From: Isosphaeraceae bacterium
GTDB lineage: Bacteria; Planctomycetota; Planctomycetia; Isosphaerales; Isosphaeraceae
DNA: 59,501 nucleotides
NCBI GenBank assembly: GCA_021324445.1
Contig: JAJPJC010000131.1
Coordinates: forward strand, 1-59,501
Direction: 5' to 3'
Below, piece by piece: positions 53,501-59,501 of the stretch. The notes under the pieces are model-generated. The model did not search any database and was not told where the DNA came from. It saw only the letters and a program-made list of their open reading frames with translations. Made by a program: the position numbers and the translations under genes. Numbering within the stretch: position 1 is the stretch's first letter; each line of letters starts with the position of its first letter.

Positions 53501-53760
53501 AACCGGAAGAGCTGCACCCGAACCAGGGGGTGATCCAGCGTGGCCGCCATGAACCGGTCATCCCACCAGGCCCGCTGCCAGGGCTTCGGCCCGCGACCGA
53601 TCCGCTGGAACAGCTCACGGCCCACCTGCTGAGTCCGCCGTTCCAGGGCCGGCGCGGAGACCGGGTCGGCCCCGACGAGGGCGGTCCGGTCGTCCCGGGA
53701 GGTCTGGGACACCGCCCCGGCCGTGCTCGGACTTGTCTCGGTCTTCGATGCCGTCACCAT
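50572..53760 (-). CDS. putA: Bifunctional proline dehydrogenase / glutamate-semialdehyde dehydrogenase, 3' end frameshifted
   Basis: A 1062-residue open frame for two-step oxidation of proline to glutamate. The proline dehydrogenase part (about residues 110-480) shows [34 protein letters not shown] and [11 protein letters not shown]. The aldehyde dehydrogenase part (from about 540) shows [22 protein letters not shown], the cysteine loop [14 protein letters not shown] and FGPVLAVLK. After [11 protein letters not shown] the frame departs from the family; the true C-terminus ([24 protein letters not shown]) continues in another frame to a stop at 50628. A one- or two-base indel at about 50805-50815 explains this. 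The catalytic cysteine is intact, but the C-terminal substrate loop is lost. Confidence 0.88.
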   Translation of the reverse strand: MVTASKTETSPSTAGAVSQTSRDDRTALVGADPVSAPALERRTQQVGRELFQRIGRGPKPWQRAWWDDRFMAATLDHPLVRVQLFRFIDALPALKDAESVRRHLAEYLAEAGAAVPWWLTAALRWAPAGSTRAAGLARTARAAAGVMARKFIAGATPDEALHTVLALRRRQLAFTADLLGEAVISEAEADWYQQSCLDLISGLAAPLQAAPEVPLIDRDEHGPIPRVNLSLKLSSLTAHFEPIHAEASIDRAAGRLRPILREARRRGAHVHVDMEQYAYRELTYELFRRVLDEPEFRDWPDVGIVVQTYHDQAEPELRMLRDWVERRGTPITVRLVKGAYWDYEVLSARRLGWPEPVYLEKWQSDACFERCTRFLLAHHDRLRPAFGSHNVRSLAHAIATAEARELPPTAYELQTLFGMGDAIQRALVDRGHRVRVYTPYGALLPGMAYLVRRLLENTSNESFLKRSSTAGAAVDEFLRDPEEIGAMLIRTRRTTAQAQPAAGELPPFRNEPPTDFARRENREAMCRALGEVRSQLGRHYPLLIGGVEVRTGDRRLVSLNPGHSSRAVGELALAGVEHAGRAVAAARAAFPAWAATPARARAAVLVRAAAILRTRRFELAAWEVYECGKPWAEADADVAEAIDFCEFYAREMIRLAEPRHRDVPGETNVSEHLPRGVAVVIPPWNFPLAIPTGMTVAALVAGNPVILKPAEQSPVIAWHLSEILHRAGLPPGVLNYLPGLGEEAGQALVNHPDVAVVAFTGSRDVGLLINRQAADTKPGQDHVKRVIAEMGGKNAIILDDDADLDEAVVGVIQSAFGYAGQKCSACSRVIALEGIYHAFVARLVEAAKAVKVGPADDPETLVGPVIDAEARRRILDYHRVAATEGRIVFQADPGPIADQGYYVGPMIVADVAPEARIAQEEIFGPVLAVLKARDLDDALRIANGTPYALTGGLYSRSPAHIERVRREFRVGNLYINRGITGALVEPAVRRLQALRHRHQGRRTGLPARIPPDAVRDREHHAPRVCPRGRRQGRRPGGRNGAGDLATTNAARGSCCEDQSSLA

Positions 53761-54032
53761 CGCCGCAGACCCCCTTCCATCCCCCTCGTCCGAGGCGCGA
53801 TGCCACCCTTCCCTCTATTCTACGCCAGGGCAGGACCACGGCATCACGCGCGGCGGAAGCATTTTCGGGAGAAGTTGCGGGACGGTTTCACGTCGTGTCG
53901 CTCGCTCACGCGAGGAGGGGCTTGATGGCTCGGGGCTGGACGGGGCGGAAGTGATTGTGAGACTTGACTTTCCGGCGCTTCCTGCCGCTCGGTGCCGCGT
54001 CCTCTCGTCAATGCCCCGAAGGTCTCGAACCT

Positions 54033-54824
54033 TCAACCCGCGGTGGTGTCCTCAGCGCCTTGAACCGATGGCATCGTGACCCACTCACGCATCGTCCAGA
54101 CGTGGTCGGCGAGCCTGGCCGCCATTGCGGGCGACCGGTGCCGGACCTGCCCCTCCTCGGCTCGAGACTCCAACGTCCGAACAGGCCAGTAGAATTTATA
54201 AATGTACATCCTAAAATTGGTCATCGACTCCTGCACCCGCCAATCCTTCGGTCGGCCCCCCGTGCGGTCCTTGACCTCGGTGACCGCGGCCTCAGCCTCC
54301 TCGACGCCCCGCGCCCCGGGGATGACGCCGAGGACCAGCTTGTGCTCGGGGTCGTGGGCGGTATGGTCCCACCAATCCCCACACTGATCATCGGCCGGGT
54401 CCTCCGGGTCGCGGTGCTCCTGCTTCTTGAACACGAACGACCACTTCTCATCGAGCTGGACCTCTTCGGTCCGAGGGGGAAACAGCCACGAGCTCGTCGT
54501 GGAGTTGGCGGGCGTGCTCGCCCACGCGCCGGCTGGAGCGGACCACCGTGTCGCGGTGGACGCCCACCCGCCGAGCGGTGGCCCGGACCCCGGTGCGATC
54601 GGCCAAGTGTTTCAGCAAGTCGATGGCTTTCTCCTCGGGCGGAGACACGCCGAACAGCGGCGTGCCCTTGCGTTCGGCGAAGCGGTCCTTGCAGGTGCGA
54701 CAGTCGAACAACCGATGCGGCTGGGTCTTGCCGGAGCGGCCGCAGACGGTCAGATTGCCGGTTCCCGCTGGCCATAATCGGGGCAATCCGGGTTCTGGCA
54801 GCAGAAGCGCGACAGGTCCCCCAC
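54033..54824 (-). pseudogene. IS1-family transposase remnant
   Basis: Pieces of one transposase are spread over different frames. A zinc-finger N-terminus (FCCQNPDCPDYGQR) starts at GTG 54824. A missing base then shifts into NLTVCGRSGKT, RTCKDRFAERKGTPLFG and VGVHRDTVVRSSRRVGEHAR. An extra base in a CCCCC run at about 54475 shifts into VQLDEKWSFVFKKQEHRD and GDWWDHTAHDPEHKLVLGV. After TGGRP the text jumps to KDWRVQESMTNFRMYIYKF and LADHVWTMREW, so the central segment with catalytic residues is deleted. Two frameshifts plus a deletion make it dead. I found no flanking inverted repeats. Confidence 0.75.
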
Positions 54825-55009
54825 GGCGGTACCTCCCTGATCGAGGAATGAGTGCAACTCGGTCCACGGTCAGGAACCTGTTGTCATGGAAGCTTTTACG
54901 GCGTTCAACGCGCAAAGGACACGACCCGACAGCAGCGCAGCTCGTCGTGTCCGCACGAACCGGCGATTCATCCCACCAGGGCAGACCTCGTCTCAGGAAT
55001 CCCAAGGAT

Positions 55010-55543
55010 CTACATGGCACTGTCCAACCGCGTTTCCAGCTCCACCAGTTCGATCTTCTTCTGGTTCAGTTCCGTGGTGAGGCGGAGAAACTCCGCTTTC
55101 CTGCGTTGGAGGATCGTCGGCATCTCGCGCGATTGCTCGATCCAGTTCTCGATCGCGGTCAGGTTCTCTTTGATCAGCTTGTCGAACTCAGCGGCCTTGC
55201 CGACCACCTCGGCCCCCATTCGCGCGTAATGCGCGCCCACCTCCTCGCCACCGGCCTGATCGAGCAACTCGGCATTCACCTTGGATAGTCCCTTCCAGAG
55301 GTCGCACAGCTCGGCTTTGTGTGCGTCATGCTCGAGCTGGAGCAACTCGACCTCGGCCCGGAGCCTGGCCACTCGGGCATGCAGCTTCGCCTTGTCCATC
55401 GGGCCGCCGTCCCGAGTCGGTTCCGCCGCCGGACCCACTCGGGACGGAGGGACCTTCGCCGGCTGAACCCCCGACTGGGCCAGCGCGAACGTCACGGCGA
55501 TCCCACCCAGCAACACCACTCCTGCCACCAGGCGTCTGCCCAT
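55010..55543 (-). CDS. Exported coiled-coil protein
   Basis: A 177-residue protein with a signal peptide (LVAGVVLLGGIAVTFALAQ). After a Pro-rich linker, residues about 50-175 are almost entirely alpha-helical with heptad patterns (RVARLRAEVELLQLEHDAHKAEL, RRKAEFLRLTTELNQKKIEL). There are no cysteine or enzymatic motifs apart from one internal cysteine. It is likely a periplasmic scaffold or a surface-linked helical protein. The larger zinc-ribbon coiled-coil gene lies just upstream on the same strand, 128 bases away, so they may be cotranscribed. I do not recognise a family. Confidence 0.75.
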   Translation of the reverse strand: MGRRLVAGVVLLGGIAVTFALAQSGVQPAKVPPSRVGPAAEPTRDGGPMDKAKLHARVARLRAEVELLQLEHDAHKAELCDLWKGLSKVNAELLDQAGGEEVGAHYARMGAEVVGKAAEFDKLIKENLTAIENWIEQSREMPTILQRRKAEFLRLTTELNQKKIELVELETRLDSAM

Positions 55544-55671
55544 GATCTCCTCCTTGATTGGATGGGCCTTGGTTTGCTCCCTGACTTTGGGTCTGGGTCG
55601 CGACGATACAAGGCGGCTGCCGCCGCGTGAATGCCAAAGTGGGGGCGGGACTCGGGCGCTGTCCGGCCCAA

Positions 55672-57426
55672 TCAGGATTGACGGATACGGATGCCCATCC
55701 CGAAGAGGAACTCATCCATCTCGCGCCGGCGCCGCTCCGATTCGGCGAGTTGGTATCTCAGGTCCTCGATTTCGGCGCGTGCGGACCGGAGCTCTTCGTC
55801 GCAAGCGGCTACTGCCGCGGTCGTGAGTTCGGGCTGGGGTTGCGGCGGCCTGGCGACTTCGGCCAGGCCGGCGAGGGCCTCGAGAGGCACCTCAGCGCTT
55901 TCTCTCTCGGATATCCACTTCTGGGCAGTCGTTGATGTCGGTAGTGCCGATTGGAGCCGATCGAGGTCCGCCAGGAGCTGCTCGTTGCGTTGCTGGTACT
56001 CCTTCCTGGAGAGTTCGGCCGTCGCGTGCTGGTCCTGGAGCTGGCGGTGTGTCTCGGCGAGCGCGGCGAGCTGTTCGTCGCGGCGGGCCAGCTCCTCGCG
56101 GCCGGCCTGCTCGGCCTGGTCGAGTTCCCGGCGGAGTTCGTCGACCTCCGAGCGGAGGCGCTGGGCCTCACCCCGGAGCTGCTCGCCTTCGGTCCGGAGT
56201 CGATCGGCCTCGCCGCGGAAGTCCTCCGCATCGCGCGCCTGCTGCCGTGCGGCCGTGAGCTGTTCGTCGCGGCGGGTCAGCTCCTGGCGATAGGTCTGCT
56301 CGGCCCTCTCGAGCGCTTGGCGGAGTTCGTCGACCTCCGAGCGGAGGCGCTGGGTCTCACCCCGGAGCTGCTCGCCTTCGGCACGGAGCTGCTCGCCTTC
56401 GGCGCGGAGTCGCTCGGCTTCCGCCCGGAGCCGATCGCCTTCCTGTTGACTCGTCTGCTCGCGCTCGGCGAGCGTGGCGCGAAGGCGCTCGGCCGCGGCC
56501 GCGGTTTCCTGATGGTCGGCGGCCCGCTGCTCGTGCTGGGCGCGGGCCTCGTTGAGTTCGTCGTCGCGATGCTGGAGGAGTTCCCTGAGGCGATCGATCT
56601 CGCTCCGCGCCGCGTTGAGGTCGGCATCGTGCTGCTGCGCCTGCTCCTTTGCCGCGCGCGCCAGCGCGGACTGCTCCTCACGGAACGAATCGAGCTGGCG
56701 CCGGAGCTGGTCGAGCTCGGCGCCCATCGCCGCCCGATCCTCCGCCAGGTTCCGAACCGCGTCCGGCGCGAATCCTCCCAGCCCGGCGCGGACCGACTCC
56801 AGCTCGGTCGTGACCTGAACCAGCCGCTGGTTGATTCGATCATGCTCGGACTGGAGCCGGTCGTGCTCGGCCTCGAGCTGACTGTGCTCGTCGAGCAGCT
56901 TCTGGCTCTCGGCTGCGAGCAGGCCGTCGCGGTCCCGAAGCTGCTGGTACTCGGACGCCAGGCGCTGGTGCTGGGCTTGGAGCTGGTCCCAGGCCGCTTG
57001 GAGCCGCTGATTCTCCGCGAGGAGCTGCTGGTGCTCGGCGGCCGTCGCCGCGTGTCCGGTCTCCGCGGCCGTCGCGGCTGCCTCCGGCTGCGGCTGCGCC
57101 TCCCCCGGGGCTGTGACGACGAACTTGTAATCGCAGCGTTTGCAGCGGACCGCCTGGCCGATATACCCGCGCGGGACGCGCAAGCTGTCCTGGCAGCTCG
57201 GGCAGGTTACGACAATCTTATCCTTCTGGGGCCAGGACTGGATCGCCGGGCCGGCGCCCCCCACCTGGGAGTCCGAGGAATCCGAGACCGCCGCGGGCTC
57301 ATCCGCCCGGAACGCGTGGTTGCACTGCTTGCAACGGACCGTGTGGCCGAGGTAAACCTGCCGAATCTTCAACTGAGCCGCACAGTGGGGGCAGACGGCG
57401 ACGAAATGGGTCTGGACGTCGCTCAT
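55672..57426 (-). CDS. Double zinc-ribbon protein with a long coiled coil
   Basis: A 584-residue protein. ATG 57426 gives two MJ0042-type zinc ribbons: C12/C15/C32/C35 (VCPHC, RCKQC) and C75/C78/C95/C98 (TCPSC, RCKRC). From about residue 115 to 500 there is continuous heptad-rich coiled coil (AENQRLQAAWDQLQAQHQRL, DELRQALERAEQTYRQEL), including two near-duplicate segments built on LRAEGEQLRGETQRLRSEV. The end has LRYQLAESERRRREMDEFLFG. There is no signal peptide, so it is cytosolic. It could be an SMC-like or cytoskeletal organiser. No ATPase domain is present. Zinc ribbons of this kind occur widely in planctomycete proteins of unknown role. Confidence 0.82.
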   Translation of the reverse strand: MSDVQTHFVAVCPHCAAQLKIRQVYLGHTVRCKQCNHAFRADEPAAVSDSSDSQVGGAGPAIQSWPQKDKIVVTCPSCQDSLRVPRGYIGQAVRCKRCDYKFVVTAPGEAQPQPEAAATAAETGHAATAAEHQQLLAENQRLQAAWDQLQAQHQRLASEYQQLRDRDGLLAAESQKLLDEHSQLEAEHDRLQSEHDRINQRLVQVTTELESVRAGLGGFAPDAVRNLAEDRAAMGAELDQLRRQLDSFREEQSALARAAKEQAQQHDADLNAARSEIDRLRELLQHRDDELNEARAQHEQRAADHQETAAAAERLRATLAEREQTSQQEGDRLRAEAERLRAEGEQLRAEGEQLRGETQRLRSEVDELRQALERAEQTYRQELTRRDEQLTAARQQARDAEDFRGEADRLRTEGEQLRGEAQRLRSEVDELRRELDQAEQAGREELARRDEQLAALAETHRQLQDQHATAELSRKEYQQRNEQLLADLDRLQSALPTSTTAQKWISERESAEVPLEALAGLAEVARPPQPQPELTTAAVAACDEELRSARAEIEDLRYQLAESERRRREMDEFLFGMGIRIRQS

Positions 57427-57764
57427 GGGATCAGCTTCCGGTACCAAAGGGCCGACCCGACCGACCGCCGATCAGCCCGTGATCGATTGGCATTCCCGAG
57501 TGAAGACTTGCGCCTTTTCTCAATTTTCCAGGATCAGACGCGGTTTTCAAGCGGAGGGGCGCCCCCTGCGCGGACGAGTGGCAAGTGGCAAGTGGCGGGT
57601 GGCAAGAAAGGACCGGTCCGGGTCTTCACTTGCCACCTGCCACTTGCCACTGACGGTTGAGGAGCCTCATGATGGTTTGGCCAGCCCGGTTTTTGGCGCG
57701 AGAGTTGCCGACCGGCGGCGGGCGCGGCGCGTTTTCCGTTGAGAGTCGAGAGCGAGCGACGACG
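57427..57764. other. divergent intergenic region between the zinc-ribbon and oxidase genes
   Basis: These 338 bases contain the inverted repeat at 57577-57651. Apart from that I see no gene. The stretch around 57500-57540 is AT-richer (CTTTTCTCAATTTTCC) and may include a promoter, but no convincing -35/-10 pair was identified. Confidence 0.45.
57577..57651. repeat. long inverted repeat of CCACTTG-like heptamers
   Basis: AGTGGCAAGTGGCA (57577-57590) is complemented exactly by TGCCACTTGCCACT (57638-57651), and the inner arms continue with imperfect GTGGC/GCCAC pairing toward a central GACCGGTC. Each arm is itself a tandem of about seven-base units. It resembles the unit beside the RND pump start at 22910. 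Confidence 0.8.
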
Positions 57765-58952
57765 ATGGCCGATCCGGGTGGCGGCTGGTGCTGGGGTGTC
57801 GATCGCCAGTTGGAGATCTACAAGGCGGGCCTGGCGGGCCAGACGCCTGTGCAGCCGGTCTCCGTGGACGCGCTGGAGGAGACGGCTCGATCGGTCCTGA
57901 GTCCGGAAGCGTTTGATTACGTGGCCGGAGGAGCGGGGGCGGAAGAGACGATGCGCGCCAATCGGGAGGCGTTTCGTCGCCGCCGGCTGGTCCCGCGGTT
58001 CCTCCGCGACGTCGCGCGCCGGGACCTGGGCGTCGAGTTGCTTGGGCGGAAGCTCCCCGTGCCGGTGCTGCTGGCGCCGCTTGGCGTGCTGTCGATCGTG
58101 CACAAGGAGGCCGAGCTGGCCGTGGCGCGGGCGGCCGCGCCGCTGGGCATTCCGTTGATCCTGAGCACAGTGTCCTCCCTGCCAATGGAGCAAGTGGCCG
58201 CGGCGATGGGCGAGGCGCCGCGATGGTTCCAACTCTACTGGCCTCGGAGTGACGAGCTGGCCGCCAGCTTGCTCGGCCGCGCCGAGCGCGCCGGGTTTGA
58301 CGCCATCGTCGTGACCCTGGATACTTACCTGCTCTCCTGGCGTGAGCGCGACATCCAGAACGCCTACCTGCCGTTCGTCCGCGGCGAGGGGCTGGCCAAC
58401 TACGTCACCGACCCGGTGTTCCAGGCCGCCCTCGGCGGCGATCCCCGGCTGAACCCGGTGCGGACCATCGAGCTCTTCGCCCGGATCTTCTCCGATCCGT
58501 CGCGCACCTGGGACGACCTGGGCCGGCTGCGGCAGGCGACCCGGCTGCCGATCCTCGTCAAGGGCGTGCTCCACCCCGACGACGCGCGGAAGGCCCTGGA
58601 CCAAGGCGCATCCGGGGTGATCGTCTCCAATCATGGGGGTCGCCAGCTCGACGGGGCGATCGCAGCGCTGGATGCGCTGCCGCGGATCGTGGACGCTGTC
58701 GGCGACCGGACCACAGTCCTCTTCGACAGCGGCATCCGCCGGGGGGCCGACGTCCTCAAGGCCATGGCGCTGGGGGCCCGCTCCGTCTTGCTGGGCCGGC
58801 CCTATGCCTACGGCCTGGCCGCCGGCGGCGCCGACGGCGTCCGCGAGGTGCTCCTGAACCTGATCTCCGACATCGACCTGACCCTCGGCCTCGCGGGCCA
58901 CGCCTCCTTCGCCGACCTGGATCGGTCGTGCCTCATGGAAGCGTCCGGCTAG
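57765..58952 (+). CDS. FMN-dependent alpha-hydroxy acid oxidase
   Basis: A 395-residue TIM-barrel flavoenzyme of the lactate/glycolate oxidase family. ATG 57765 is preferred over a TTG at 57657 because the long extension has no function. Landmarks are the N-terminal FDYVAGGAGAEETMRAN near residue 47, LLAPLGVLSIVHKEAE, STVSSLPMEQVA, WFQLYWPRS and VTLDTYLLSWRERDI. The C-terminal active-site motif SNHGGRQLDG has the catalytic histidine at residue 290, and FDSGIRRGADVLKAMALGA binds FMN phosphate. The longer N-terminus and the TLDTYLLSWRERD loop resemble lactate 2-monooxygenase. It oxidises an alpha-hydroxy acid with oxygen; the substrate is unknown. Confidence 0.93.
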   Translation: MADPGGGWCWGVDRQLEIYKAGLAGQTPVQPVSVDALEETARSVLSPEAFDYVAGGAGAEETMRANREAFRRRRLVPRFLRDVARRDLGVELLGRKLPVPVLLAPLGVLSIVHKEAELAVARAAAPLGIPLILSTVSSLPMEQVAAAMGEAPRWFQLYWPRSDELAASLLGRAERAGFDAIVVTLDTYLLSWRERDIQNAYLPFVRGEGLANYVTDPVFQAALGGDPRLNPVRTIELFARIFSDPSRTWDDLGRLRQATRLPILVKGVLHPDDARKALDQGASGVIVSNHGGRQLDGAIAALDALPRIVDAVGDRTTVLFDSGIRRGADVLKAMALGARSVLLGRPYAYGLAAGGADGVREVLLNLISDIDLTLGLAGHASFADLDRSCLMEASG

Positions 58953-59009
58953 TCCACGAAGCTCCTGGCAGACCGCACAGTCGCTGGCCTCGGATCGATT
59001 CTTCGGTCT

Positions 59010-59501
59010 TCAGATCAGTTCGCGGATCGGCTCGGCGGTGGGGGGTAGGATGGAGACGGGCCGGTCGGCCTTGTCGCGGATGAAGGCGTGGGGATCGATG
59101 CCCAGGTTGTGGTAGACCGTGGCCAGGACGTCCTGATAGTGCACCGGCCGGTTGGCCGCCGATCCCCCCAGCTTGTCGGTCGAGCCGATCACCTGGCCCA
59201 GGTTCATCCCGCCGCCGAAAAGCAGGGCCGCGCTGACGCGCGACCAGTGGTCGCGGCCGGCCGTCTTGTTGATCTTGGGCGTGCGGCCGAACTCGCCCCA
59301 GGCCACCACGGTGACATCGCGGTCCAACCCGCGGTTGTGGATGTCCTCGACCAAGGCCGAGACCCCCTGGTCGAACAGGGGCAGTTGCGTGCGGAGCCGG
59401 TCGAAGTTGCCGCCGTGCGTGTCCCAGGAGCCAAAGGCGATCGTGACGCACCGCGCACCAGCCTCGACCAGGCGGCGGGCGATGAGGAACTGGTCGTTGC
59501 A
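59010..59501 (-). CDS. DUF1501 exported protein, C-terminal part (cut by the window end)
   Basis: The last 163 residues of a second DUF1501 protein; its N-terminal part lies beyond 59501. Family landmarks are FLIARRLVEAGARCVTI, GSWDTHGGNFDRL, DVTVVAWGEFGRTP, AGRDHW, GGGMNLGQVIGSTD and VLATVYHNLGID. In planctomycetes such genes typically belong to large exported sets of unknown function and often neighbour DUF1549/DUF1553 genes. The oxidase gene is convergent, 57 bases away. It is more canonical than the copy at 37582, keeping the full C-terminal HYQDVLATVY pattern. Confidence 0.9.
   Translation of the reverse strand, partial: CNDQFLIARRLVEAGARCVTIAFGSWDTHGGNFDRLRTQLPLFDQGVSALVEDIHNRGLDRDVTVVAWGEFGRTPKINKTAGRDHWSRVSAALLFGGGMNLGQVIGSTDKLGGSAANRPVHYQDVLATVYHNLGIDPHAFIRDKADRPVSILPPTAEPIRELI

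Noticed and set aside
54448..54500. programmed frameshift between two IS1 open frames
   Set aside because: IS1 uses a -1 shift at an A-rich site. Here the needed change is +1 in a C run, an additional indel lies upstream, and the centre is deleted, so decay explains it better.
55951..57660. 569-residue plus-strand frame rich in Leu/Glu, opposite the coiled-coil gene
   Set aside because: It is the complement of heptad-repeat codons; the minus-strand frame begins with zinc ribbons at a sensible start.

Overview
The window looks like a chromosome segment of a high-GC planctomycete, most likely family Isosphaeraceae. The basis is the combination of very high GC, DUF1501 proteins with a twin-arginine-like leader, several Uma2 (DUF820) genes, an ECF sigma factor carrying a long non-sigma C-terminal part, WD40-caspase fusions, and a deoxyhypusine-synthase-like gene beside pyruvoyl arginine decarboxylase. 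I saw no rRNA, tRNA, CRISPR array, phage or replication origin. The only insertion-sequence trace is one broken IS1-type transposase.

Layout. 1-2.8 kb: the tail of an EmrA-type adaptor, a DHA2 multidrug exporter and a TPR lipoprotein. 2.9-7.7 kb, minus strand: a Uma2 gene, then an esterase, a histidine kinase and an ECF sigma factor fused to a Wza-like export domain. 8.0-20.2 kb, plus strand: four intact exported proteins (caspase/DUF4384-like, HExxHxxGxxH metzincin, caspase with a helical-repeat tail, and a 14-bladed WD40-caspase) plus one degraded WD40-caspase pseudogene. 20.3-26.1 kb: a heavy-metal RND efflux operon headed by a His-rich membrane-anchored protein. 26.1-30.8 kb: a frameshifted Uma2 gene, a GT39 glycosyltransferase, a HEAT-repeat protein, a palindromic repeat array and a small zinc-ribbon protein. 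30.8-39.1 kb: RNase R, TilS, a methyltransferase, an SMP-30-like lactonase, a membrane-anchored Pro-rich protein and a DUF1501 protein. 39.4-45.2 kb: Uma2, pyruvoyl arginine decarboxylase, a DHS-family enzyme, Sua5 and ruvAB. 45.7-50.2 kb: a histone-H1-like basic protein, a HEAT lipoprotein, MutS2 and a HEAT fragment. 50.5-59.5 kb: PutA with a 3' frameshift, the IS1 remnant, two coiled-coil proteins, an FMN-dependent alpha-hydroxy acid oxidase and the end of a second DUF1501 gene.

The parts most worth attention are the exported caspase/metzincin island at 8-20 kb, the sigma-Wza fusion, the polyamine gene pair, and a family of palindromic intergenic repeats that recurs at about 30.0, 34.8 and 42.2 kb. 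All functions come from reading motifs in translated sequence. No database search was run, so family names are recognitions and not hits.
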